Shown here one piece after another: positions 47,887 to 57,475 of a DNA stretch of 64,000 nt. Position 1 is the first letter of the stretch; every line of letters begins with the position of its first letter. A program made the translations under genes and the position numbers. The notes beneath the pieces are model-generated. The model was not told the origin of the DNA. It did no database searches and saw nothing but the letters and a program-made list of their open reading frames with translations. This stretch comes from an uncultured Pelagibacteraceae bacterium (lineage in GTDB: Bacteria > Pseudomonadota > Alphaproteobacteria > Pelagibacterales > Pelagibacteraceae), in assembly GCA_902578935.1 (NCBI GenBank), contig CACHEU010000002.1, forward strand, positions 186,001-250,000, written 5' to 3'.

Positions 47887-48789
47887 ATGCTTAAAAAGTT
47901 TATAGTCAATAAGGACTATCATAATTCTCGATTTGACAGGTGGTTTAAACAAAATATTTCTAACGTACCTCAATCACTAATAGAAAAACTTGTTAGAAAA
48001 AAAAAGATCAAGATAAATAGAAAAAAAGTTAAGACATCGTACAGGGTTCAATTCAATGATATTGTCGAGTTACATGCTGTAGAGGATTTAAAATCCAATA
48101 ATAAATCAAAAAAAGAAAAGTACAAACCATCAGAAAAAGAAAAGGGAGAATACGGTAAATTTGTCATTGAAAATAATGATAATTTTATAGTTATAAATAA
48201 ACCTAGCGGAATACCAGTTCAGGCTGGAACAAAATCCTTTAAGAACATTGTCGATATATTAAAGGATACAAAATACTTTGAGTATACAAAGCCTTTTGTG
48301 GTTCACAGACTTGATAAAGAAACTTCAGGTGTGATGATAGTTGCAAAAAATAGAGAATATGCTCAATTATTTACTTCGCTTTTTAGAATTAGAAAAATGC
48401 ACAAAACCTACTTAGCTATAACTCATGGAGCAGTTAAAAAAGATATAAAATTACTCCAAGACAATTTAGTTACCTATGAAAAAAACAAAAAAGTAATCCA
48501 AAAAGCCATTTCGCATTTAAGAATATTAAAAAGTAATGACCAATACTCTTTTTTAGAGTTAAAACCTATTACTGGAAGAAAACACCAATTGAGAAAACAA
48601 CTATACAATATTGGAAATCCAATAGTAGGAGATGATAAATATTCATTAAAAGCAACAGGGAAAAAATTTAAAGTAAAAAATATAATGTTACACGCATATA
48701 AAATTAAATTTATGATAAATAATATTAAATATAACTTTGAAGCTAAATACGGAGAAGAATTTGAGCAGTTTATTAAAGGAAAACTTTAA
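47887..48789 (+). CDS. rluC: RluA-family 23S rRNA pseudouridine synthase (RluC-like)
   Basis: The 300-residue protein has an N-terminal S4 RNA-binding domain (about residues 14-70, with SLIEKLVRKKKIKIN) and an RluA catalytic domain with HRLDKETSGVMIVAKN around residues 140-155. The Asp of HRLD is the catalytic residue. The late GRKHQLRKQL segment is also typical. S4 plus RluA fits RluC or RluD; RluC is favoured by general similarity but not proven. It follows rplQ by 17 bases and overlaps lipB convergently by 4 bases. Confidence 0.82.
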   Translation: MLKKFIVNKDYHNSRFDRWFKQNISNVPQSLIEKLVRKKKIKINRKKVKTSYRVQFNDIVELHAVEDLKSNNKSKKEKYKPSEKEKGEYGKFVIENNDNFIVINKPSGIPVQAGTKSFKNIVDILKDTKYFEYTKPFVVHRLDKETSGVMIVAKNREYAQLFTSLFRIRKMHKTYLAITHGAVKKDIKLLQDNLVTYEKNKKVIQKAISHLRILKSNDQYSFLELKPITGRKHQLRKQLYNIGNPIVGDDKYSLKATGKKFKVKNIMLHAYKIKFMINNIKYNFEAKYGEEFEQFIKGKL

Positions 48790-49391
48790 ACCTTTGAAAG
48801 ATGTTCAAAAAAAATTCTCTTTAGGTTTTTTTTAATTCCAACAGGAATTTTTTTTTCATTTTTTAAAGAAGTTATTTTTCTATTATCTAGACCACAAGGA
48901 ACAATTTTTTTGTAGTCATTAAGATTATTTTTGATATTTATAGAGAAGCCATGATATGCTATCCAATGTGAAACTCTTATGCCAATTGCTGCAATTTTTC
49001 TTCTTTTGACCCATATGCCTATATCTTTTTTGTCAGCATATGATTCTATTCTATAATTTTTTAAAAACTTGATAATCGTATTCTCAATTTGTCTAACCAA
49101 ATTTCTTATGTCTTTCTTTCTTCTATTTAAATTAATAACAAAATAAACAACTTGTTGCCCAGGATTGTGAAGCGTGATTTTCCCTCCACGATTGGTTTTT
49201 ACTATACTAATGGATTTATCCAATATTTCTTCTTTCTTAGACCTAATTCCTGCGGTGTAAGTTGTTGGATGTTCTAAAAACCACACCAATTCACGACCTC
49301 CCTCTTTTACACTGTTTACTCTTTTCTCGAGTAACTGGAGAGCTTTCTTGTAATTTACGGGGTTTTTACTAATTTTAAATTCTATGTCCAT
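48786..49391 (-). CDS. lipB: Octanoyl-ACP:protein octanoyltransferase LipB
   Basis: LipB moves octanoyl from ACP to lipoyl domains. Read from the ATG at 49391 it has 201 residues, the usual size; the frame extends upstream into mgtE but that part is unmatched. The active-site Lys132 (RKIAAIGIRVSHW) and Cys166 (VPCGL) are present. The RGGKITLHNPGQ motif (68-79) has Asn where HGPGQ is usual. It is divergent from mgtE with a 64-base gap between starts. Confidence 0.92.
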   Translation of the reverse strand: MDIEFKISKNPVNYKKALQLLEKRVNSVKEGGRELVWFLEHPTTYTAGIRSKKEEILDKSISIVKTNRGGKITLHNPGQQVVYFVINLNRRKKDIRNLVRQIENTIIKFLKNYRIESYADKKDIGIWVKRRKIAAIGIRVSHWIAYHGFSINIKNNLNDYKKIVPCGLDNRKITSLKNEKKIPVGIKKNLKRIFFEHLSKV

Positions 49392-49455
49392 TTTAAATTG
49401 AATTTTATCATCAGATAAACTAAAAGTCTCAAAAATTAAAACAATCTGGTGAATT

Positions 49456-50835
49456 ATGAGTTTAGTGAAATCAGTTGGTGAACAAAAAGTAAATCTTGAA
49501 TTTAATAAAGATTTTATCAATCTTTTTAGCGAAAAGATAAAATCAAAAGATGTTGCTTTTATAAACCAAACATTAGCAGACTTGCATTCGGCGGATGTAG
49601 CCAACTTAATAGAGAATCTTGATATTGATACAAGAAATAAGCTGATCGAAATAGAAGCATTCAATATTGAACCTGAGATTTTTATTGAACTTAACGAATC
49701 TCTACAATCAGAAGTTCTTTTACTTTTAACACACGAATCTATTGCAAAAATTTTACGAAAACTTGAATCTGATAATGCTCTTCAAATTTTAGAAAAAATT
49801 GAAGAGGAAAAAAAGAAAAAGGTTCTAGATAAATTATCTCCCCAAGATAGATTTCTTTTAGAGGAAGGACTTAGTTATCCAGAAGACTCAGCGGCAAGAA
49901 TAATGCAGAGGGAATTTACCGCAGTTCCAAGTGATTGGACCGTTGGTCAAACAATTGATTACTTAAGAGAAAATAAAGAATTACCAGAAGAATTTTTAGA
50001 AATCTTTGTCGTTGATAAAGATTTTAAACCTGTTGGAACAGTTCCTTCTTCTAGAGTTTTAAGAACTCCAAGAAATTCAAAAATGAATTCAATTATGAGA
50101 GAAGTTCCTGTTCTAATTTCAGTAAACATGGATAAAGAAGAAGTTGGTCATACATTTGAAAATTACAACTTGGTTTCAGCTGGAGTTGTTAACAAAGATA
50201 ATAAATTAATAGGAATGATAACTGCTGATGACGTTGTTACAGTTGTTCAAGAAGAAGCGGAAGAAGATGTTTTAAGGTTAGCAGGGGTGGGAGATGAAGA
50301 AATTACAGACGGAGTTTTTAAAAAAACTAAAAGAAGATTTACTTGGCTACTACTTAATTTATTTACAGCAATTATAGCATCAATAGTTATAGGTTTTTTC
50401 CAAGAAGATATAGAAAAAGTTGTTGCTCTTGCCGTGTTGATGCCAATTGTTGCTTCAATGGGAGGAAATGCTGGAATGCAGACTCTTGCCGTTACCGTCA
50501 GAGCAATAGCAAAAAAAGAAATTTCTTCAGGAAATTTTTTAAAAGTTGTTACGAAGGAATTTGTGATTGGTATATTAAACGGAGTAATTTTTGCAATCAT
50601 CGCAGGAGTTGTTGTTCAGTTTTGGTTTGAACAAATAGATTTATCAATTTTGATTGCCGTTTCAATGGTACTTAATATGATAGTGGCAGGTTTGTTTGGA
50701 ATTTTAGTTCCTGTTTCTTTGAAAAAATTTAATATAGACCCCGCATTAGCTTCAAGCGTTTTTGTTACAACAATAACAGATGTGATTGGATTTTTATCTT
50801 TTCTTGGAATCGGTTCTTACTTTTTTCTTAGTTAA
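49456..50835 (+). CDS. mgtE: Magnesium transporter MgtE
   Basis: The 459-residue protein has the MgtE N-terminal helical superhelix domain (residues about 20-130), a CBS pair (about 135-255, with MREVPVLISVNMDKEEV), and five membrane helices from about residue 295. The pore segment LMPIVASMGGNAGMQTLAVTVRAIA is highly typical. It is a magnesium channel of the inner membrane gated by cytosolic magnesium through the N and CBS domains. It converges on panC with a 4-base overlap. Confidence 0.95.
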   Translation: MSLVKSVGEQKVNLEFNKDFINLFSEKIKSKDVAFINQTLADLHSADVANLIENLDIDTRNKLIEIEAFNIEPEIFIELNESLQSEVLLLLTHESIAKILRKLESDNALQILEKIEEEKKKKVLDKLSPQDRFLLEEGLSYPEDSAARIMQREFTAVPSDWTVGQTIDYLRENKELPEEFLEIFVVDKDFKPVGTVPSSRVLRTPRNSKMNSIMREVPVLISVNMDKEEVGHTFENYNLVSAGVVNKDNKLIGMITADDVVTVVQEEAEEDVLRLAGVGDEEITDGVFKKTKRRFTWLLLNLFTAIIASIVIGFFQEDIEKVVALAVLMPIVASMGGNAGMQTLAVTVRAIAKKEISSGNFLKVVTKEFVIGILNGVIFAIIAGVVVQFWFEQIDLSILIAVSMVLNMIVAGLFGILVPVSLKKFNIDPALASSVFVTTITDVIGFLSFLGIGSYFFLS

Positions 50836-51647
50836 AAATTATCAATAAGTCTTATTTTTCCAATATAAAAAGCAAAAAATAAATTAAATTTAGTATTATT
50901 TTTTTTTGGTTTTTTTAAAGTTTTTGAATCAATAATTTCTACATAGTCTACTTTTTTTGCACCCAGGAACAAAAGTTTATTTTTTATTTTGAAAAAATTA
51001 TGATTTACTTTTTTTAAAATTAAATTCTTTTTATAGTTTTTCAAGACCTTTATGATTTTGATAAGATTAGTTTTTTCATAGTTTTTTAATTTTTTCAACC
51101 TAGAAGAATATGCAACAAAGTTTTTATCCCTAATAGTTTTGCACGGAATTACTTTGGTACTTATTTTATTTTTTCTAATATGTTTTTTGATTAAAATAAG
51201 TTGTTGAAAATCTTTGTTACCCAAAAAAATTTTTTTAGGTTTTGTTATTTCAAGAAGTCGATTAACAATATTAATTACCCCTCTAAAATGTCCTTTTCTA
51301 TATTGTCCGCATAATTTATTTGAAAATCGATCAAGAAATATTTTATTTTTTGTTTTAAATTTATACACATCATTGTAGTGCGGCTTATATAGATAGTTGA
51401 CTCTTAATCTTTTTAATATTTTTATATCATTTTTGTAACTCTTTGGATAATTTTTAAAATCTTCTTTGTTATCAAATTGTTTGGGATTCACAAAAATACT
51501 TACAATAGTTTTTTTTGATTCTCTAACTGACTTTTTTATAAGATTTTCATGGCCTTTATGGAGGCTTCCCATGGTTGGCACAAAACCAATATTATTGATA
51601 TTTTTTATTTCTTTTTGTAACTTTTTTTTATTTGTAAATAATTTCAT
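50832..51647 (-). CDS. panC: Pantoate-beta-alanine ligase
   Basis: PanC makes pantothenate from pantoate and beta-alanine. The 271-residue protein has the nucleotidylyl-transferase opening FVPTMGSLHKGHENLI with the HIGH-like motif HKGH, SIFVNPKQFDNKEDFKNYP, GQYRKGHFRGVINIVNRL, and FLGNKDFQQL. A highly lysine- and asparagine-rich C-terminal domain is kept but AT-biased. It stands alone, convergent with mgtE and divergent from galU. Confidence 0.93.
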   Translation of the reverse strand: MKLFTNKKKLQKEIKNINNIGFVPTMGSLHKGHENLIKKSVRESKKTIVSIFVNPKQFDNKEDFKNYPKSYKNDIKILKRLRVNYLYKPHYNDVYKFKTKNKIFLDRFSNKLCGQYRKGHFRGVINIVNRLLEITKPKKIFLGNKDFQQLILIKKHIRKNKISTKVIPCKTIRDKNFVAYSSRLKKLKNYEKTNLIKIIKVLKNYKKNLILKKVNHNFFKIKNKLLFLGAKKVDYVEIIDSKTLKKPKKNNTKFNLFFAFYIGKIRLIDNF

Positions 51648-51682
51648 TTGTAAAAGATTTGTTTAGCTAGTAAAAGGTTTTA

Positions 51683-52501
51683 ATGGTTACACAAGCAATC
51701 ATTCCATTAGCAGGATTAGGTACAAGATTATTGCCACTGTCAAGTGTAATTCCAAAAGAATTATTACCAATAAATGGCAAACCAAATTTAGAATATATAT
51801 TAGAAGAATGTATTCAAGCTGGAATTAAACAATTCATTTTTGTAGTACCAAAAAACAGACCCATCATAAAGAAATATTTTTTTAATGATAATTTTTATAA
51901 AAAAATAATTAAAAAGAAAAAAAATGATAAACGCTTGAAAGAAGTATTTAAGAGAATCAAAAAATACCAAAGGATGATAAAATTTGTGTATCAAAACAAA
52001 CCTGAAGGTACAGGACAAGCTGTATTGAAATGCAAAAAATATTTAAAAGGAACACATTTTTTGATGTTGTTGGCAGATGATTTGATCGTTAAAAAAAATT
52101 GTTCCAAAGAAATGATTGCTCTACACAAAAAAACAAAAGGTTCAATAATAGCTACCAAAAGAGTAGAAAAAAAAACAGTATCTAGATGGGGAATTTTAGG
52201 CTTTAAAAATAGGTCAAAAAATTCTTTCTTAATTAACGAAGTAATTGAAAAACCTAAATTAAGGGAAGCCCCGTCAAATTATGCCATAATTGGAAGATAC
52301 ATTTTACCAAAAAAAATACTTTCTGTTTTAAAGAATCAGCGCAAAGGAAAAGGCGGAGAGATTCACATTACAGATGCAATAAAAACTTTAGTTAAAAGAA
52401 ATGAGAAATTTTATGGAAATATATTTAGAGGAAAATATATTGATTGCGGAACTCTTCAAGGATTTATTAATTCCGGACTTACAATTTCAAAATATTTATA
52501 A
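51683..52501 (+). CDS. galU: UTP-glucose-1-phosphate uridylyltransferase
   Basis: GalU makes UDP-glucose. The 272-residue protein has IIPLAGLGTRLLPLSSVIPKELLPI, KPEGTGQAVLKCK, MLLADDLIV, and a late GKYIDCGTLQGFI segment. The conserved Lys of IPKELLP is present. It is 9 bases upstream of ugd, so UDP-glucose can pass directly to UDP-glucuronate, both precursors for the surface-glycan genes on the other side of the window. Confidence 0.94.
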   Translation: MVTQAIIPLAGLGTRLLPLSSVIPKELLPINGKPNLEYILEECIQAGIKQFIFVVPKNRPIIKKYFFNDNFYKKIIKKKKNDKRLKEVFKRIKKYQRMIKFVYQNKPEGTGQAVLKCKKYLKGTHFLMLLADDLIVKKNCSKEMIALHKKTKGSIIATKRVEKKTVSRWGILGFKNRSKNSFLINEVIEKPKLREAPSNYAIIGRYILPKKILSVLKNQRKGKGGEIHITDAIKTLVKRNEKFYGNIFRGKYIDCGTLQGFINSGLTISKYL

Positions 52502-52510
52502 AAAATCATT

Positions 52511-53812
52511 ATGAAGATATGTATGATAGGCACCGGGTACGTTGGTTTAGTTAGCGGAACTTGTTTTGCAGACTTAGGAAATAAAGTTTACTGTGTAGAT
52601 AAGGATAAAACAAAAGTAAATAAACTAAAAAATTCTATTTCTACAATTTATGAACCCGGTTTAGACGATTTAATACGAAATAATTTTAGAGCGAAAAGAT
52701 TAGATTTTACTGATGATTTAGAAAAAGCTGTAAAAGAATCGCAAATAATTTTTATTTGTGTTGGAACTCCAACTAAAAAAGGTTCAAATTTAGTTGACCT
52801 TTCACAGGTATATAGTGTTGCAAAATCAATAGCTAAATATATTAAAAGCTATAAAATAATTGTTACCAAATCTACAGTACCCGTAACAACCGGTGATCAA
52901 GTAGAAAAAATAATAGGAAAAAAAGTTAAGAAATCTTTATTTGACGTTATATCTAATCCTGAATTTTTAAGAGAAGGTGAGGCTATAAGGGATTTTAAAT
53001 ATCCAGACAGAATTATTATTGGTTCTAACAACAAAAAAGTTTTTAAAAAGATGGAACTTCTTTATGAGCCACATATTAAAAAAGGGGCAAAATTTTTCTG
53101 TGTATCAAGAAAAGGTGCTGAGCTAATCAAGTATGCCTCAAATGCCTTCTTAGCTACGAAAATTACATTTATTAATGAAATAGCTAATTTGTGTGAAGCA
53201 ACAGGTATAAATGTAGAAGATATTTCGGTTGGAATGGGTTCTGATGCTAGAATTGGCAGCAGATTTTTAAGAGCAGGACCAGCTTATGGAGGATCTTGTT
53301 TTCCAAAAGACACTAAAGGTTTAGTTTCAATTTCTGACAAGTTTAAAACCAACCTTTCTATTGTAAAATCAGTAATAAAATCCAATTATAATAGAAAAAC
53401 TTTATTAACGAAAAGAGTTAAAAAAATATTAAATAATAAAATAAAAAATAAAAAAATTACCGTTCTGGGGGTAACATTTAAAGCTAATACTGACGATATG
53501 AGAGAGTCATCTAGTCTTGTTTTAATACCCCATCTATTAAAGAAAGGCGGAATAGTAAAATACTATGATCCATCTGGCCCTAAAAAGGAATTTAAAAATA
53601 ATAAAAACCTAAAATTTGAAAGCACCCTATCAAAAGCTTGTGCAGGAGCTGATTTGATTATTATTAACACTGAATGGGATGAATTTAAGTCTATAGATTT
53701 TAAAAAATTAGTTAAAAAAAATAATTTTAAAATTTATGATATGAGAAATCTTTATAATCCAACTGAATTAAAAAAAAGGAATATAAAATATTACTCAGTC
53801 GGTAGACAATAA
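52511..53812 (+). CDS. ugd: UDP-glucose 6-dehydrogenase
   Basis: The enzyme oxidises UDP-glucose twice to UDP-glucuronate. The 433-residue protein has an N-terminal Rossmann fold (GTGYVGLVSGTCFADLGN), TKSTVPVTTGD, NPEFLREGEAIRDF and the catalytic Cys segment AGPAYGGSCFPKDTKGL (around residue 258), plus a C-terminal domain beginning VLGVTFKANTDDMRES. The two-gene unit with galU ends one base before convergent ridA. Confidence 0.95.
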   Translation: MKICMIGTGYVGLVSGTCFADLGNKVYCVDKDKTKVNKLKNSISTIYEPGLDDLIRNNFRAKRLDFTDDLEKAVKESQIIFICVGTPTKKGSNLVDLSQVYSVAKSIAKYIKSYKIIVTKSTVPVTTGDQVEKIIGKKVKKSLFDVISNPEFLREGEAIRDFKYPDRIIIGSNNKKVFKKMELLYEPHIKKGAKFFCVSRKGAELIKYASNAFLATKITFINEIANLCEATGINVEDISVGMGSDARIGSRFLRAGPAYGGSCFPKDTKGLVSISDKFKTNLSIVKSVIKSNYNRKTLLTKRVKKILNNKIKNKKITVLGVTFKANTDDMRESSSLVLIPHLLKKGGIVKYYDPSGPKKEFKNNKNLKFESTLSKACAGADLIIINTEWDEFKSIDFKKLVKKNNFKIYDMRNLYNPTELKKRNIKYYSVGRQ

Positions 53813-54268
53813 TTATACTTCAAATATTCCTTCAACTTCAACTGCGGCCCCTAATGGCAGAGAGTTTGCGCTTACAGCAGCACGTGTATGTTTGCCTTTA
53901 TCTCCGAATATTTTTGAAATTAAATCTGACGCACCATTAATAATTTTTGGTTGGTCCACAAAGGAGTCTATTGAGTTTACATATCCGGTTATTTTAACAC
54001 AGCCTTTTACTTTATCTAAACTACCAGATATTTTTTTAAGTTGAGCTAGAAGATTTAGAGCACAAAGCTTGGCAGCTTCTTGTCCCTGTTCTAGATTCAG
54101 TTCTTTTCCAACTTTTCCTTTAATTAATTTTCCTTCAAAATTCAAAGGAAGTTGCCCAGAAATAAAAACTAAATTTCCAACAATTTTTGAAGCGACATAG
54201 GCACCAACAGGATCTGGTGCTTTAGGTAGATTGATGTTTAATTTCTTTAAATTTTCTTCTGCACTCAT
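53813..54268 (-). CDS. RidA family protein
   Basis: The 151-residue protein belongs to the RidA/YjgF family, which hydrolyses reactive enamine/imine intermediates. It has VFISGQLPL near residue 32, CVKITGYVNSIDSF around residues 92-105, and GKHTRAAVSANSLPLGAAVEVEGIFEV at the end. It is longer at the N-terminus than E. coli RidA and is nearer to the YjgF subgroup common in alphaproteobacteria; the classic catalytic Arg is at HTRAAV. It overlaps topA by 4 bases, an unusual pairing. Confidence 0.85.
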   Translation of the reverse strand: MSAEENLKKLNINLPKAPDPVGAYVASKIVGNLVFISGQLPLNFEGKLIKGKVGKELNLEQGQEAAKLCALNLLAQLKKISGSLDKVKGCVKITGYVNSIDSFVDQPKIINGASDLISKIFGDKGKHTRAAVSANSLPLGAAVEVEGIFEV

Positions 54269-56829
54269 TTCTTTCTCTTTTTTTTATTTTTATCGTATTC
54301 CTTTCTCTTTTCAATCAAAATCAACGCCTCTTCCATTGTTATTTCAGCCGGGTCTTTATCTTCAGGTATCGTAGCATTGAGAGATTTGTACTTAATATAG
54401 GGACCATATTGTCCTTTCATTATTCTTACAGGCTTTTTATCTTCAGGATGTTCTCCAAGATTTTTTATTTCGGATGAAGACATTCTGCCAGGTTTAGCTT
54501 CAGAAATTAAAGTTATTGCTCTGTTTAGACCGATTGTAAATAGTTCATCAACACTTTCAATTCTTGCAGATTTATTTGAACATTTTAAATAAGGACCAAA
54601 TCTTCCAACATTAATACTAATATCTTCATTTAAATCAGGGTGTTTTCCAATTATTTTTGGCAAAGAACATAAATACTTAGCTTTTTCTAAGTCCACATCT
54701 TCAATTTGAAGACCTTTAGGTATGGATACATTTTTTAAATTTTCATTCTCTTTCTTCTTTTTAGATTTCTTTTTTTTATTTTGATCCAACTCATTAGGTT
54801 CAATTTCATATTGTAAATAAGGACCAAACCTTCCATTTTTAAGAAAAATATCTTTACCTGAATCGTTTTTTCCAATCAACTTAGGTTCTGACAGATTAAT
54901 TTGTTGGGAAGCTTTTGATTTTGACAATGGTCTTGTAAACTTACATTCTGGGTAATTAGAACAGCCTATAAAAGCACCACCTCTAAAGCTATTTTTAAGG
55001 CTTAATTGACCTGTCTCACAAAGTTTGCATTTTCTATCAATAACATCATTATTATCTCTTTCAAACACAAGATCTCCTAAACTTTCATTTAATAGGTCTA
55101 AAACTTCTCTAGTCCTTTTTTCTTTGACTTGACCAACATTTGAATAAAAATCTTTCCAAAAACCATCTAAAACTTTAACCCAATCAATTTTACCACTAGT
55201 GATTTCATCCAATTGATTTTCTAAATCTGCGGTAAAATTATAATCAACATATTTGGTAAACAATTTTTCAAGAAATGCTGACAGCAATTTACCCCGATCC
55301 GTAGGGTGAAATCTTTTATTTAATAAATCAACATAATTTCTAGTAGATAAAACAGATATTATACTTGCGTAAGTTGAAGGACGCCCTATTCCTAACTCTT
55401 CCATTTTTTTAACAAGACTTGCTTCCGAATATCTTGGCGGGGGATCTGTGAAGTGTTGTTCGTCAGCTAGTTCTTTTATACTAACCTTATCTCCAATTTT
55501 AACTTCAGGTAAGATATTTTTAAGATCTTCATCTTTTTCCTCAAACTTGTAAACTTTTAGAAAACCATCAAACTTAATAGTAGAGCCATTCGCTCTAAAG
55601 TTAATTTTTTTATTTTCAGACTCTATAGTTATACTTTTTCTATCAAATTCAGCAGGATTCATTTGAGAAGACAAAGCTCTATTCCAAATCAATTCATAAA
55701 GCTTAGATTGATCGGTGCTCAAATATTTTTTCATATCAGCGGGTCTATTGGTAATATTTGTAGGTCTGATAGCTTCATGGGCTTCTTGGGCATTTTTTGC
55801 TTTTTTACCTGTATAACTATTTGGATTTTCTGGCAGATATTCTTTGCCATGCTCTTTGTCTATAAATTTTCTAAAATCAGAGATAGCTTCATTAGAAATT
55901 TGAGTACCGTCTGTTCTCATATAAGTAATAAGGCCAACAGTATCTCCCTCGATATCTATTCCCTGGTAAAGCCTTTGTGCAATTTGCATTGTTCTAGAAG
56001 CTCCAAAACCAAACTTTCCAGAGGCTGTTTGTTGTAAAGTCGAAGTTGTAAATGGAGCTAACGGGTTTCTCCTATAAATTTTTGAAGATACATCAGCTAT
56101 TTTGTAAGATTTATTTTTTATTTCGTTTAATGCTTTTTCAGAATCTATTTTTTTCTTAAATGAAAATTTTTCTATCTTTTTTTCATCAAAGAGTGAAAGT
56201 TTAGATTTTATAAGTTTCTTTTGATTGTTTTCAAAATCACTGGTAATAGTCCAAAATTCTTCTGGTTTGAAAAGCTCGATCTCATGCTCTCGCTCTGTTA
56301 TTAGTCTAAGAGCGACAGATTGAACTCGTCCAGCAGATTTTGATCCTGGAAGTTTTGTCCATAAAATTGGAGATATATTAAAGCCAACAAGATAATCTAA
56401 AGCTCTTCTAGCCATATAAGCATTAACTAAGAGTGATTCAATTTCTCTAGGGTTATTGATTCCATTGGTAACAGCTTTTTTTGTAATTTCATTGAACACA
56501 ACCCTTTCTACTTTCTTTCCCTTTAAAAGTTTTTTGCTTTCCAAAATCTCTCTAACATGCCAAGCAATTGCTTCTCCTTCTCGGTCGGGGTCAGTTGCTA
56601 ATATAATTCTTTCTGAGTCAGCAGCGGCATCAGTTATTTCTTTAACATATTTTTTAGAAAAAGAATCTAATTCCCACTCCATCTTAAAATTATTTTCAGG
56701 ATCAACTGATCCATTTTTAGAAGGAAGGTCTCTTACATGACCATAACTTGCCAATACCTTATAATCTTTACCCAGATATTTGTTTATGGTTTTTGCTTTT
56801 GCTGGACTTTCTACTATAACAAGATTCAT
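54265..56829 (-). CDS. topA: DNA topoisomerase I
   Basis: The type IA topoisomerase relaxes negative supercoils. The 854-residue protein starts MNLVIVESPAKAKTINKYLG at the ATG at 56829; the earlier TTG at 56850 is not used here. It has a Toprim domain with ILATDPDREGEAIAWH, the active-site Tyr in GLITYMRTDGT (around residue 310), a zinc finger (CKLCETG...CSNYPEC), and three C-terminal repeats (NGRFGPYLQ, GRFGPYLKC, GQYGPYIKY). It heads a unit with ridA. Confidence 0.96.
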   Translation of the reverse strand: MNLVIVESPAKAKTINKYLGKDYKVLASYGHVRDLPSKNGSVDPENNFKMEWELDSFSKKYVKEITDAAADSERIILATDPDREGEAIAWHVREILESKKLLKGKKVERVVFNEITKKAVTNGINNPREIESLLVNAYMARRALDYLVGFNISPILWTKLPGSKSAGRVQSVALRLITEREHEIELFKPEEFWTITSDFENNQKKLIKSKLSLFDEKKIEKFSFKKKIDSEKALNEIKNKSYKIADVSSKIYRRNPLAPFTTSTLQQTASGKFGFGASRTMQIAQRLYQGIDIEGDTVGLITYMRTDGTQISNEAISDFRKFIDKEHGKEYLPENPNSYTGKKAKNAQEAHEAIRPTNITNRPADMKKYLSTDQSKLYELIWNRALSSQMNPAEFDRKSITIESENKKINFRANGSTIKFDGFLKVYKFEEKDEDLKNILPEVKIGDKVSIKELADEQHFTDPPPRYSEASLVKKMEELGIGRPSTYASIISVLSTRNYVDLLNKRFHPTDRGKLLSAFLEKLFTKYVDYNFTADLENQLDEITSGKIDWVKVLDGFWKDFYSNVGQVKEKRTREVLDLLNESLGDLVFERDNNDVIDRKCKLCETGQLSLKNSFRGGAFIGCSNYPECKFTRPLSKSKASQQINLSEPKLIGKNDSGKDIFLKNGRFGPYLQYEIEPNELDQNKKKKSKKKKENENLKNVSIPKGLQIEDVDLEKAKYLCSLPKIIGKHPDLNEDISINVGRFGPYLKCSNKSARIESVDELFTIGLNRAITLISEAKPGRMSSSEIKNLGEHPEDKKPVRIMKGQYGPYIKYKSLNATIPEDKDPAEITMEEALILIEKRKEYDKNKKKRKK

Positions 56830-56893
56830 TATAATTGACCTTACTGTCAAAAATAAACCTGTTTGTCAAATCAAAGTATAATAAGTGTTGATT

Positions 56894-57475
56894 TTAAAGT
56901 TTAATTTTATCTTCAGTTTTATTTTTCAACCTGACGATATTCTGTCTATGAGTGTATAGAATTATTACGAAAGTAATAAATAAAAAAGAATTTAATTCAA
57001 AATTATTTTGAAATAAAGAAATTAAAAAAATAATTAATGTTGAAACAATAGAGGATAAAGAAGAATATTTTGTTATGAAAGTTATTAAAATCCAAGATAC
57101 ACAAAAGAACAATCCAAGTTTTAAAGATAAAGCAAAAATTATTCCTAAATAAGTTGCTATACCTTTTCCTCCTTTAAATTTTAACCAAACAGGGAATATG
57201 TGTCCAAGAAATGCCATGAGACCTGATAAATAAATTAAATTTGGAAAATAATAGTTTGTAATCAGAATTGGAGTTACACCTTTAAAAATATCTAGAAACA
57301 AAGTTAAACCTGCAATAAACTTATTTCCAGCTCTTAATACATTGGTTGCACCAATATTTTTTGAACCAACTTCTCGTATATCTTTATTTAAGAATAATTT
57401 TGTTAGAATTAATCCAAAAGGTATTGAGCCTGATACGTATGAAAGGAGGAATACTAAAAATATTTCAAATATCAC
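56894..57475 (-). CDS. plsY: Glycerol-3-phosphate acyltransferase PlsY
   Basis: PlsY acylates glycerol-3-phosphate from acyl-phosphate in the inner membrane. The 193-residue protein has five membrane segments and the motifs SGSIPFGLILTK, GSKNIGATNVLRAG and KGGKGIATYLG. It overlaps pyrC by 4 bases on the same strand. Confidence 0.95.
   Translation of the reverse strand: MIFEIFLVFLLSYVSGSIPFGLILTKLFLNKDIREVGSKNIGATNVLRAGNKFIAGLTLFLDIFKGVTPILITNYYFPNLIYLSGLMAFLGHIFPVWLKFKGGKGIATYLGIIFALSLKLGLFFCVSWILITFITKYSSLSSIVSTLIIFLISLFQNNFELNSFLFITFVIILYTHRQNIVRLKNKTEDKIKL

Noticed and set aside
49392..49664. Longer lipB with 91 extra N-terminal residues
   Set aside because: The extension lies antisense to the start of mgtE, has no LipB similarity, and the 201-residue form matches the family length.
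56830..56850. topA start at an upstream TTG
   Set aside because: TopA proteins typically begin MNLVIVESPAKAK, which matches the ATG at 56829.
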